Positions 9,069 to 17,334 of a stretch of DNA of 64,000 bases are shown piece by piece. Source of the DNA: JBFMAI01 sp040755725 (GTDB lineage Bacteria > Planctomycetota > Phycisphaerae > UBA1845 > Fen-1342); contig JBFMAI010000009.1 of the NCBI GenBank assembly GCA_040755725.1, forward strand, positions 62,001 to 126,000. Direction: 5' to 3'. Below the pieces are notes generated by a model, which saw only the letters and a program-made list of their open reading frames with translations, was not told the DNA's origin and did no database searches. Positions within the stretch are counted from its first letter, which is position 1; every line of letters begins with the position of its first letter. Position numbers and translations under genes: made by a program.

Positions 9069-9160
9069 TAGTAGTGTGGTCGTCCTCGCACCGGCCGGTC
9101 CGCGCTCACGCGACGGGCTGCCGCTCTTTACAGTCCCTCTGTACCCGGAGGTACCGGCTC

Positions 9161-12100
9161 ATGCTGCTCAGAGGTTCCAGCCACGGCCCCGCGATCCTCA
9201 CGCTGGCGGCCGCTTTCGCTATGGGTATCATGTTGGTCGGCGGTTGTCCACAGCAGCAGGTTCCGACCCCCCCTTCCAGCCAGAACGACGGCGACGACGA
9301 AACCCCGGGCACCGACAACAACCAAGGCGGTCAGGACCGGCCCATCCCGCCGCCGGTCGTTGAGCCCGAGGAGCCGACCGGTGGGGACGAGGGTGGGGAG
9401 GAGCCCGGCCAGGGTGGCCAAGGAGGCGGCACGACCACGACGGGTTGGTCGGTGCGGTTCACCTCGCCGCTGACCCTCGCGGCGGTCCGCCCCGGCACGC
9501 CCGTTGACGTGGCGTTCAAGCTGAGCGACGTGCAGGGCGTAGTGAGCCAGATGGAATTTGTGCTCGCCCGCGATGCCGAAGGCAACGGCCAGCCGGACGG
9601 GGATCCCATTTCGTCGCAGCCGCTCAAGGTCACGGTGGGCAACAACAACCTCGTGTTCGACTCGGCGGAGACGAGTGGGTTGCTGAGCAACGGGTTCGGC
9701 CAGTTCCTGATCGGCGTGCGGGTGACGACCAAGGCCGGGGCCAAGCAAACGTTCTATGCCCCGGGCGGGCTCATCGTGGACGCCGTCCCACCGACCGTCA
9801 CTTGGGTCAGCCCCACGGACGACGCCGTGACCGGTCCGGCGTACTGGACCGTGCGGCTCCAGACGAACGACAACTCGAAGCACACCGTGCAGGTCCTGCT
9901 CGACACCGACACGGACCCGAACAACGGGTACGCCGGGATTCTCGTGGAATCGACGGAGGTCGCGGCGGGCGGGGCGGTGCGGGAGTTCACGCGACCGCTG
10001 TCGATTTCGTCGGGCACGTACTACTACTATGTGGTGGTGTCGGACGGCATCGACCCCCCGGTGACGCTTTATGCCCCCAACCTGCAACAGGGCGGGCTCC
10101 TGCGGGTGATGCTGACGCGCCGGCTGATCGGCACGTTTGACCTGAACAAGCTCCAGTACGACAACAACCACGGTTCGAAGAGCAAGGGGGCGATTTTCCA
10201 AGGCTTCAACTTCAACGACCTGGCCGGCAGCAGCATGGTGGCCGTGCCGGACACGAACGGGGACGGCGTCGGCGAGGTCCTGGTCGGGGCCCGCTTCGGC
10301 AAGCCGCACACGACCGGCCTCGCGGGAGTCGGCTTCGGCGAAGCGTACCTGTTCTATGGGTCGCCGTCGCGCTTCCGAAACACGTTTGACGTCAACTCGA
10401 TTGCCGGCGGGAGCGTGCCCGGGTTGATTTTCCCCGGCATTCGCGCGCCCCTGTTGACGTCGTGGACCGAGGGCCTGGCGGACATCACGGTTGTCCCGGA
10501 CATGGACGGCGACCAGAAGCCGGAGCTGGTGTTCGCGTTCCCGCGCGTCGAGTCCGTGAGCTTGAACAATACGAGCTGGCGGCAACCGGTGTGGCCGGAT
10601 ACGTACGGAATGGGGTCACTCGAATACGACGCCTACGACTACACCGCCGGCCAGTGGAAGATCAACGAAGCCCAATTCACGCGGGGCGGCGTGGTCATCG
10701 TGTCCAGCCAGGATAACTTGCTGAAGGACCCTGGTCGGCTGAATCGCAAGGGCGACCGCGTGCTCGATCTGGCCGAGGTGGGGCAGATGTTCACGCAGAT
10801 GGGCCGGGCGCGCTACGTCCTGCGCGTGGCCCAGGCAGTCGTTGAGAACAAGGAAGCCATGTGTGGCGATCCCCCGGCCGCGACGCCGTACGAAGACTGG
10901 ACGCTTTCGTGGGACGTCCTGTTCGAGAACCAGGGGCCGGGCGGGTTTGACAACCACTTTACGGATGTCCGGTTCGGGCGACTGACGAACCCGAACCAGC
11001 CGAGTTCGTACACCTCAGACCCGTACCAGCCCCCGTTGGCCAATATCCGCAGCTTGGCGTACAACCTGAGCTACTTGAACGGGCTGGTGGCGCCGAGCGA
11101 AGACCCCTGTCTCCCTGGCAGTTGCGTGCGCAGGCACAAATGGTGGGTGTGGGGAACGTGCCCGACGCCGTTCCCAACGGTCTACGGCCCGTCGCTGCTG
11201 TGCGGCAACCCGAGTTGGCACGCGAGCTTCAACGGGCAGGAGTCCGGGCAGGCCATCTGGACGGGCTTCTACCCGACGGGACCGGAGACGGGGACGGTCG
11301 CTCCGCTTGACGGCCAAATGGTCGGCGCGCGGATCCTCGGCGAGCGGCGCGAGGACCGCTTCGGCGCGTCGGTCGGGGCGGACGGACGCTGGCTCTACGT
11401 GGCGGCCCCGCAGCGCTCGGTCACCATCGTTGATGAGAACAACCAGAGCTACAGCCTGACGCAGTGCGGGATGGTCTATGGCATCCGGACGCAAGCGTAC
11501 CTGGACAACATCCCGATCACCCGCACGCAGTTGTGGATCGAGCCCGGCACGCGGACGGTTCCCCCGGCCGAGCCGAACGGGCAGCCCACGATTGTGCCGC
11601 TCGCGTTCCCATACATCGACGCCCAGTTCCCCGACCGTCAGGATTGGCTCATGCCCGTCCCGCACCAGTACATCATCGGCACGGTCGGTTCCACCCGCGG
11701 CCGCGACATCTACTGGAGCGGGTCGGGCGGCATCCCCCTCAGCAACGACCCGGATGAGCGCCGTGCCGACTACAGCTTCACCGGTGATGGTTGCATCTCC
11801 AATGTGCGAATCCCCGCCATCGGCGGCATGCCGGCCGATACGATCGGCAGCAGCTTCAGTTGGCGGTATTACAACCCGGGGCGTAGCGGCTACTACATGT
11901 CCTCCTGGAACCTCGTCAGCGTCGTCGGACCGCACGCCGGGGCCAAGATCGGCGTTGTCCGCGGTCTGGGCGACGTGAACCGCGACGGTCATCCCGACTT
12001 CGTCGTGGGCTCGGGCGAGGTGCGGGAGCGCTTCAGCAACCCGCTTTCGCCGTCGGGCAACAAGGTCGGCGCGGTGTTCATCGTCTACGGGCGTCCCTTC

Positions 12101-12856
12101 GGCGTGGAGCTGGACTACATGCTCTACACGATGGTGCTGGCGCCGAACGACCCCGAGCGCGTCCGTGGCGTCGTGTTGAGGGGAACGTCCGCCTCGGAGC
12201 AATTGGGGCGTGCCTTCGACAATGCGGGTGACTTCGACCGAAACGGGGCCACGGATGTGGTCGTCGGGGCCGAGGGCTTCGACAGCAACCGGGGACGCGT
12301 CGTGGTGGTCTTGGGCAGCTCGACCCTCTCCAGCCCCGAGGGCGGCTGGACGCCCAGTGACGTGGTGGCCGCCGGCCGCGGCATCATCTTCCGCGGCGCG
12401 GCCGTCGGAGACCGCGCGGGTGCAAACGTCGCCGGCGCGGGCGATGTGGACGGAGACGGCTACGCCGACATCCTCATCGCGGCCCCGGGGGCGGACGGCG
12501 GCCGCGGCGCGGTGTACCTGGTGTACGGATCGCGCGACCTCGCCGGCCGGGAGGTCAGCCTGGCCGACATCGGCAAGATCAGCCTCGCCGGCGTCAAGTT
12601 CACCGGACGTGCAATCGGTGATCAGCTCGGCGGCGGCTCGCTCACCTACGGCGACGGCGATCCCAACAACCCGTACGGCAGCACGTTCCTCAACCCCAAT
12701 GGTCACGTGGCCACCGTCAGTTCCCGCGGCGTCGCGTCGCTGGGCGACATCGACGGCGACGGCCTGGCGGACTTGGCCATGAGCGCCGTGTTCGCCAACC
12801 CCAGCCAGCGCGACAACGCGGGTGAGGTGTATATCCTCTACGGCGTCGGCGACTAA
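9161..12856 (+). CDS. large FG-GAP repeat lipoprotein (integrin-alpha-like propeller)
   Basis: 1231 residues, exported and lipid-anchored. The signal peptide ends in a lipobox, MLVGGC (Cys near residue 28). A Pro/Asp/Gly-rich linker follows, then a beta-sandwich-like region (about 90-320). At least six FG-GAP calcium motifs are visible: PDTNGDGVGEVLVGA, PDMDGDQKPELVFA, GDVNRDGHPDFVVG, GDFDRNGATDVVVGA, GDVDGDGYADILIAA and GDIDGDGLADLAMSA. Such repeats fold as a seven-bladed propeller in integrin alpha chains; here they are split by a roughly 400-residue insert with several Cys residues (about 510-920). GGAG lies 10 nt before the ATG. Likely a surface adhesion or scaffold protein; no enzymatic motif was seen. 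Confidence 0.8.
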   Translation: MLLRGSSHGPAILTLAAAFAMGIMLVGGCPQQQVPTPPSSQNDGDDETPGTDNNQGGQDRPIPPPVVEPEEPTGGDEGGEEPGQGGQGGGTTTTGWSVRFTSPLTLAAVRPGTPVDVAFKLSDVQGVVSQMEFVLARDAEGNGQPDGDPISSQPLKVTVGNNNLVFDSAETSGLLSNGFGQFLIGVRVTTKAGAKQTFYAPGGLIVDAVPPTVTWVSPTDDAVTGPAYWTVRLQTNDNSKHTVQVLLDTDTDPNNGYAGILVESTEVAAGGAVREFTRPLSISSGTYYYYVVVSDGIDPPVTLYAPNLQQGGLLRVMLTRRLIGTFDLNKLQYDNNHGSKSKGAIFQGFNFNDLAGSSMVAVPDTNGDGVGEVLVGARFGKPHTTGLAGVGFGEAYLFYGSPSRFRNTFDVNSIAGGSVPGLIFPGIRAPLLTSWTEGLADITVVPDMDGDQKPELVFAFPRVESVSLNNTSWRQPVWPDTYGMGSLEYDAYDYTAGQWKINEAQFTRGGVVIVSSQDNLLKDPGRLNRKGDRVLDLAEVGQMFTQMGRARYVLRVAQAVVENKEAMCGDPPAATPYEDWTLSWDVLFENQGPGGFDNHFTDVRFGRLTNPNQPSSYTSDPYQPPLANIRSLAYNLSYLNGLVAPSEDPCLPGSCVRRHKWWVWGTCPTPFPTVYGPSLLCGNPSWHASFNGQESGQAIWTGFYPTGPETGTVAPLDGQMVGARILGERREDRFGASVGADGRWLYVAAPQRSVTIVDENNQSYSLTQCGMVYGIRTQAYLDNIPITRTQLWIEPGTRTVPPAEPNGQPTIVPLAFPYIDAQFPDRQDWLMPVPHQYIIGTVGSTRGRDIYWSGSGGIPLSNDPDERRADYSFTGDGCISNVRIPAIGGMPADTIGSSFSWRYYNPGRSGYYMSSWNLVSVVGPHAGAKIGVVRGLGDVNRDGHPDFVVGSGEVRERFSNPLSPSGNKVGAVFIVYGRPFGVELDYMLYTMVLAPNDPERVRGVVLRGTSASEQLGRAFDNAGDFDRNGATDVVVGAEGFDSNRGRVVVVLGSSTLSSPEGGWTPSDVVAAGRGIIFRGAAVGDRAGANVAGAGDVDGDGYADILIAAPGADGGRGAVYLVYGSRDLAGREVSLADIGKISLAGVKFTGRAIGDQLGGGSLTYGDGDPNNPYGSTFLNPNGHVATVSSRGVASLGDIDGDGLADLAMSAVFANPSQRDNAGEVYILYGVGD

Positions 12857-12905
12857 ACAACTGCGCGTCAAGACGCAATTGGAGAGGCTCCTGCCGAGCC
12901 GCGAC

Positions 12906-12957
12906 GGGAGGGCGTGCCTCCTGACGAGTCGCGGCTCGGCATGAGCCCCGCCCTCCC
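12906..12957 (+). repeat. family A palindromic repeat, shortened copy
   Basis: Bounded by GGGAGGGCGTGCCTCC and GCCCCGCCCTCCC, with CGCGGCTCGGCA in the middle. A partial second left arm lies at 12881-12905. It sits 50 nt behind the FG-GAP gene. The whole spacer 12857-13348 (492 nt) holds only this repeat and the minus-strand RNA element described separately. Confidence 0.6.
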
Positions 12958-13035
12958 ACCTGCGCCGTCGAATGGCGCAAGCCCGTTCAGGGCCGCCAGG
13001 GTAGTCTGTCCCGCCTTTGTCTTTGGATTCGCCCC

Positions 13036-13080
13036 AGAAAGAAAGAGAGCCCGCCGGGGCTGGACGGCCGCCGGCGGGCC
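13036..13080 (-). terminator. Rho-independent terminator
   Basis: Minus strand: GCCCGCCGG (13079-13071), a 13-nt loop, CCGGCGGGC (13057-13049), then TCTCTTTCTTTCT. The 9-bp GC-perfect stem followed by a pyrimidine/T-rich tract supports termination on this strand only. Confidence 0.7.
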
Positions 13081-13170
13081 TAATCGTGGGCTGCGAGAGA
13101 CACAGCCACGTTCGCTGCGATCTCGCAGCCTATCGTTTATTACCCTTCACTGGATCACCTCCTTTCACAA
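13036..13170 (-). ncRNA. structured minus-strand RNA element with full anti-16S tail complement
   Basis: Read on the minus strand in order: GAAAGGAGGTGATCCA (13166-13151), a perfect complement of the conserved 16S rRNA 3' tail; a GTG-initiated six-codon frame ending in TAG (13150-13130, peptide MKGNKR) at ideal spacing; an arm at 13130-13121 that can pair either with 13120-13114 (tight hairpin) or with 13098-13089 (10-bp long-range stem); then a terminator hairpin. No longer gene fits. It may be a leader or small RNA at the end of the transcript of the membrane protein gene 13349-13837. Assigning an RNA function is inference. Confidence 0.35.
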
Positions 13171-13348
13171 CGGGCCGCCTCCTGCCCGTCCCGTGGGTGC
13201 GGGGCGAACAGGCTTGGTCCCGTTCGTCGGCCGTCACCGACGAACACGGCGGGCGAGCGATCCGACTCGCCCCGACCGCCGTCGCTCCTCGCGGCTCCTC
13301 TCGCCCGTTTTTGAGAAGAGCGGCACGAGGCCAACGGGGTCTATTTCA

Positions 13349-13837
13349 TTATTCCCGCTCCTGCGTCGGCGTCAAGGACGGTCCGGCGGAGCGGGCCGAT
13401 GTGCGCGGCGGGTCGATGTCGGGCCAACGTGAAACCCCGTCCGCCGACCGCCGCGTGGTAATGGCGAACGCGCTGGTGAGTCCCGCCGTCGTGGCCAGCA
13501 GCAGCCCGCACATGGACACGGTGGCGGCGCCGGTCAGCAGCGACACACATAATCCCCCCGTCAGCAGCCCCAGCGAGGTCAGGACCGTCGCCCACAAGGC
13601 CCATGTGCGGCCCCGGCGTATCAGCAGATACAGTCCGATGAAGGTCAGGCCGAGGAGCACGGTCAGGCTGTTGGCCGCGAACGTCCGCAGCACCGCCGGA
13701 TCGCGGCCCACCACGCGCTGGAGCACCGGGGGTGTCAGTCCCCACACCAGCAGACTGACCCCGAACGCCAGGCACGCGAACTGCGCCGAGCGCTGGGCTT
13801 GCCGTGCCTTGCGAACCGCATTCGAGTCGTCCGACAT
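13349..13837 (-). CDS. hypothetical four-helix membrane protein
   Basis: 162 residues. GGAGGATT precedes the ATG at 13837. An N-terminal basic segment (residues 1-17) is followed by four hydrophobic helices at about 18-38, 54-72, 80-100 and 105-127, then a polar Arg/Pro/Ser-rich tail of about 30 residues. I recognise no family. It is encoded between two other minus-strand elements (the zinc-ribbon mini-protein upstream and the structured RNA downstream), and its transcript probably ends at the terminator near 13040. Long hydrophobic helices with few charged residues argue against a transporter. Confidence 0.6.
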   Translation of the reverse strand: MSDDSNAVRKARQAQRSAQFACLAFGVSLLVWGLTPPVLQRVVGRDPAVLRTFAANSLTVLLGLTFIGLYLLIRRGRTWALWATVLTSLGLLTGGLCVSLLTGAATVSMCGLLLATTAGLTSAFAITTRRSADGVSRWPDIDPPRTSARSAGPSLTPTQERE

Positions 13838-14084
13838 GCGCGGAATCCTCCGCCGTTTCTATCGGGCGCGCCCCGCTCGGGCCTTCAGCGAACCACAGCG
13901 CGGCCTTGGGCCGCACCCAAACGTAGCGGCTCGCCGCACCGAGTCGCCTTCGGCGACCGGGCTCCGTGCCGGCCGCAGGGGGCCGGAGATTCGCGCCGCG
14001 AAGAGAACGAGCCCCAGTGGTATTGAGGCGGCCGGGGACCTTCGGCGAAACCGCGTGCGCAACAGGGCGCCGCGTGGGCAGACA

Positions 14085-14318
14085 TTATGGGACGGGCCCT
14101 TCGGGCGGCGCCAGCCGCCGCCCGCACATCGCGCAGTACCGCGCCGCCGCCGGGTTGACGTGCCGACAGGCCGGGCAGGAGCCGGCTCGCGGGCGGTCCC
14201 CGTTGCCGCCGAGTGCCCCCGGCCGCCGCAAGATGACGACGATCAGGACCGCACCGAGCAGCAGCGCGCCCAACATCGGGAGTACGTCGTGGTGTAGCCG
14301 AGCGAGGGTCGGAATCAT
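14085..14318 (-). CDS. small membrane-anchored zinc-ribbon protein
   Basis: 77 residues, starting at the ATG at 14318 with a weak GAGG upstream. One N-terminal membrane helix (about residues 14-32, LPMLGALLLGAVLIVVILR) is followed by a C-terminal four-Cys zinc ribbon, CPACRHVNPAAARYCAMCG (about 48-66). This is the common design of a small protein tethered to the cytoplasmic face of the membrane. Partners are unknown. Its promoter region overlaps the approach to pdxJ on the opposite strand, so the two genes are divergent with a 136-nt spacer. The 247 nt between its stop and the next gene contain no feature I can name. Confidence 0.6.
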   Translation of the reverse strand: MIPTLARLHHDVLPMLGALLLGAVLIVVILRRPGALGGNGDRPRAGSCPACRHVNPAAARYCAMCGRRLAPPEGPVP

Positions 14319-14454
14319 GGCGGCGGGCCTCGCGGATATTCTACGCCGAATGGCCGCTGCGCGGCGGGGGGGGGGCCCGCCGACCTCCCGCAACGCCTCT
14401 GTGCGGCGGTCACGCCCGGCGGTACCATACCCGCGCGATCGGAGGCGACCGCGG

Positions 14455-15231
14455 ATGAACAAGCTGGGTGTCAACATCGACCATGTGGCCACGGTGCGGC
14501 AAGCCCGGCGGGCGGACGAACCGGACCCCGTCTGGGCGGCCGTGGAGGCGGAGCTCGGCGGGGCCGACGGCATCACGTTTCACCTGCGCGAGGACCGCCG
14601 CCACATCAACGACCGCGACGCCGAGGTCCTGAAGCAGACGGTCGCCTCCAAGCTCAACATGGAGATGGCCGCGACGCCGGAGATCGTGAAGATCGCCCTG
14701 CGTCTGCGGCCGGACCAGTGCACGCTCGTCCCCGAGCGCCGGCAGGAATTGACGACCGAAGGGGGGCTGGACGTGGCACGGTTGCGGCGGCGCATCGCCC
14801 CGGTGGTCAAGCGGCTCAAAAAGGCCGGGATCGTCACCAGTGCGTTCATCGAGCCGGAAGAGTCCCAGATTCGCGCGGCGGCGGCGTGCGGGTTTGACGC
14901 GATGGAGCTGTGGACGGGGCAGTACGCCCATGCCCGTGGTGACCGCGCTCAGGCCGCGGCACTGGAGCGGCTGGTGCGAGGGCTGGAGACCGGCTGGAAG
15001 TGCGGGATGGACGTACACGCCGGGCACGGCCTGACGTACCGCAACATCGAGCCGATCGCGGCGCTGGGCGCGTTTTCGGAGTTCAACATCGGCCACAGTA
15101 TTGTGGCGCGCGCCGTGTTTGTCGGGCTGCGGGAGGCCGTCCGCGAGATGAAGCGTCTGCTGGACCGCGCGGTCCAACTGGCGGCGGCGGAGGAGCAGGC
15201 GGCGGCCGGCGAGTCGGGAGGGTCGTCATGA
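14455..15231 (+). CDS. pdxJ: pyridoxine 5'-phosphate synthase
   Basis: 258 residues. PdxJ condenses 3-amino-2-oxopropyl phosphate with 1-deoxyxylulose 5-phosphate to make pyridoxine 5'-phosphate in the DXP-dependent vitamin B6 pathway. The start MNKLGVNIDHVATVRQAR, then ITFHLREDRRHI, LNMEMA and LVPERRQELTTEGGL are family signatures of this TIM barrel; the Glu and His residues of these loops are the known active-site groups. GGAGG lies 9 nt before the ATG. The last 20 residues are an Ala/Glu-rich tail beyond the usual end. The stop overlaps the start of the next gene (ATGA), so translational coupling is likely. pdxA is not in this window. Confidence 0.95.
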   Translation: MNKLGVNIDHVATVRQARRADEPDPVWAAVEAELGGADGITFHLREDRRHINDRDAEVLKQTVASKLNMEMAATPEIVKIALRLRPDQCTLVPERRQELTTEGGLDVARLRRRIAPVVKRLKKAGIVTSAFIEPEESQIRAAAACGFDAMELWTGQYAHARGDRAQAAALERLVRGLETGWKCGMDVHAGHGLTYRNIEPIAALGAFSEFNIGHSIVARAVFVGLREAVREMKRLLDRAVQLAAAEEQAAAGESGGSS

Positions 15232-16475
15232 TGCCCAGGGCCGTGGTCAACGCCCGGCGCCGCGATCAGGCGGGGTTGTGGACCGTGACCCTCGAGGGGG
15301 GACGGATCGGGACGATCCAGGCCCAGCCGTCGGGACCGCCGCGGCCCGTTGGACCGGAGGAACTGGACGCCCACGGGGGGCTGCTCACGCCGGCGCTGGT
15401 GGACTCGCACGTGCACTTGGACCTGGCGTATTCGCTGGACCTGGTGCCGCCGAACCACACCGAGACGTTGCACGAGGCGATCCAGTTGTGGTCACGGACC
15501 AAGCGGGAGCTGACCGCGGAAAACGTGCGTCAGCGGGCGCTGCGGGCGATTCGGGCCGAAATCGGCTACGGCACCGGCATATTCCGCAGCCACGTGGATG
15601 TATCGTCGGCGGCCGGGATGCGGCTGTGCGAGGGCGTGCTGGCGGCGCGCGAGCAGACGCGGCGGGAGTGCAAAATCCAGCTCGTGGCGTTTCCGCAGGA
15701 CGGCTTGGTCCGCGATCCGGGCGCCGTCGATCTCGTGCGGCAGGCGCTGCGCGCCGGCGTGGACCTGGTGGGAGGCATTCCCCACGTTGAGCGCGTGCCA
15801 CGCGATGGGCTGCGGCACCTGGAGCTGGTCTTCGATCTCGCGGCCGAGTTCAACGCCGACATTGACGTGCATGTGGACGAAACCGACGATCCGCAGAGCA
15901 TGTACACCGAGCACCTCGCGGCGCTGACGATCGACCGCGGGTGGCAAGGGCGGGTGACCGCGTCGCACGTGTGTGCTCTGGCCAGCTATACCGATGTCCA
16001 CGCCGCCCGGGTGATCGGGCTGCTGGCCGAGGCCCGGATTCGCGTGGTGACCAACCCCGCCGTGAATCTGCACCTCCAGGGTCGCTACGACGGCTACCCG
16101 AAGCGCCGCGGACTGACGCGGGTTCGGCAACTGCTGGACGCCGGCCTCATCTGCGGAGCGGGGCAGGACTGCATCCAGGACGTGTTCTACCCCCTGGGCC
16201 GCGGGCAGTTGCTGGAGCAGGTGTTCCTGCTCGCGCACGCCGAGCACATGGCCAGTCCGCGCCGCCTGCGTCAGGCCCTGGAGATGGTCTGCTGTCAGGC
16301 CGGGGAGGTCGTGGCGCTGGGCGTGCATCGGCCGGAGCCCGGCGCGCCGGCGAACCTGGCGCTGTGGCCCGTGGCCACCGTGGAGGAACTCGTGCGCGAG
16401 CGGCCCGTGCCGCGGGTGGTGCTGCACGACGGCCGTCCGGTGGCGGGAGCGAACGTCCCGGCGGCCGGCGGTTGA
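15228..16475 (+). CDS. cytosine deaminase-like metal-dependent amidohydrolase (CodA family)
   Basis: 415 residues. It aligns with E. coli CodA almost without offset: metal-binding His61 and His63 (SHVHLD), His215 and Glu218 (HVDE), His247 (TASH) and Asp314 are all present, as is the FPQ loop and the stretch NPAVNLHLQGRYD. CodA deaminates cytosine to uracil with a divalent metal. The substrate loop differs: the E. coli GHDD sequence (residues 311-314) is GQDC here, and the PWYP that follows is VFYP, so the substrate may not be cytosine. The start overlaps the pdxJ stop by 4 nt and a second ATG follows at once. Cytoplasmic. A role linked to B6 or nucleobase salvage is unproven. Confidence 0.8.
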   Translation: MMPRAVVNARRRDQAGLWTVTLEGGRIGTIQAQPSGPPRPVGPEELDAHGGLLTPALVDSHVHLDLAYSLDLVPPNHTETLHEAIQLWSRTKRELTAENVRQRALRAIRAEIGYGTGIFRSHVDVSSAAGMRLCEGVLAAREQTRRECKIQLVAFPQDGLVRDPGAVDLVRQALRAGVDLVGGIPHVERVPRDGLRHLELVFDLAAEFNADIDVHVDETDDPQSMYTEHLAALTIDRGWQGRVTASHVCALASYTDVHAARVIGLLAEARIRVVTNPAVNLHLQGRYDGYPKRRGLTRVRQLLDAGLICGAGQDCIQDVFYPLGRGQLLEQVFLLAHAEHMASPRRLRQALEMVCCQAGEVVALGVHRPEPGAPANLALWPVATVEELVRERPVPRVVLHDGRPVAGANVPAAGG

Positions 16476-16515
16476 GCGCGACAGGGCGGTTATCGCATTT
16501 GGAGTCACCCGAAAC

Positions 16516-17334
16516 ATGCCTATTCATCCGACGGCTATCGTGGACCCGTCGGCCGAGATCGACCCGACGGCGGAAATCGGCGCGTATGCCATTGTGGAAC
16601 GGGACGTGCGCATCGGCCCGGGCACACGGCTATACCCTCATGCGTACGTCGCGCAGGGGACGACGCTTGGCCGCGGCTGTCAGATTCACCCGTTCGCCGT
16701 TGTCGGGCACTTGCCCCAGGACCTCAAGTTCGCGGGCGAGCCCTCCTTCACACAGGTCGGCGACGAGACGATTGTCCGCGAGCACGCGTCGATTCATCGC
16801 GGCACGATGCCCGGCAGCACCACCGTCGTCGGGCGACGTTGCTTCATCATGGCCACCGCCCACATCGGCCACAATTGCCGCGTCGAGGACGAGGTGATCC
16901 TCGCCAACGGCGCCCTGCTGGGCGGACACGTCCAGGTCGGCCGACGCGCTTTCATCAGCGGCGGCGTCGCCCTTCATCAGTTCGTGCGCATCGGCGAGCT
17001 GGCCATGCTCGGCGGTCGGCTCAAAGCCATTGCCAGCGACGTGCCGCCTTTCATGCTCGTCGATACGCCCGGTCCCGTCGGCGTCAACGTCGTTGGCCTG
17101 CGCCGCGCCGGCCACAGCGATGCCGAGCGCCTCGAGCTGCGCGAGTGCCATCGCGCCCTCTATCGCAGCGGCCTGACCTTCCCCGCCGCGGTGGCGCGCG
17201 TCGCCGATATGGTTCGGTCCGAGCCCGGTCGCCGGCTGGTCGAGTTTCTGCGCGCCCCGTCCAAGCGGGGCTACTTGCTACCCAGGTCGGACCGTGGCGA
17301 TGTCCTTGTGATCGACAGCGAGCCGTCGGCGTGA
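16516..17334 (+). CDS. lpxA: acyl-ACP--UDP-N-acetylglucosamine O-acyltransferase
   Basis: 272 residues, with the left-handed beta-helix hexapeptide repeats running from residue 4 to about 185 (IHPTAIVDPSAEI, and so on). LpxA performs the first step of lipid A synthesis. The catalytic His corresponds to His119 in TAHIGHNC, with His116 three residues before, as in E. coli. HQFVRIGELAMLGG and GVNVVGLRRAG mark the end of the helix and the start of the C-terminal helical domain. TTGGAG lies upstream of the ATG. Its presence argues for a lipid A-like outer membrane, though lpxC, lpxD and lpxB are not here. The stop overlaps the glycerate kinase start (GTGA). Confidence 0.92.
   Translation: MPIHPTAIVDPSAEIDPTAEIGAYAIVERDVRIGPGTRLYPHAYVAQGTTLGRGCQIHPFAVVGHLPQDLKFAGEPSFTQVGDETIVREHASIHRGTMPGSTTVVGRRCFIMATAHIGHNCRVEDEVILANGALLGGHVQVGRRAFISGGVALHQFVRIGELAMLGGRLKAIASDVPPFMLVDTPGPVGVNVVGLRRAGHSDAERLELRECHRALYRSGLTFPAAVARVADMVRSEPGRRLVEFLRAPSKRGYLLPRSDRGDVLVIDSEPSA

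Noticed and set aside
13130..13170. 3' end of a 16S rRNA gene, because of the plus-strand sequence TGGATCACCTCCTTTC.
   Set aside because: Upstream sequence does not match the conserved 16S helix 45 region and no rRNA lies nearby; it reads better as a ribosome site on the minus strand.
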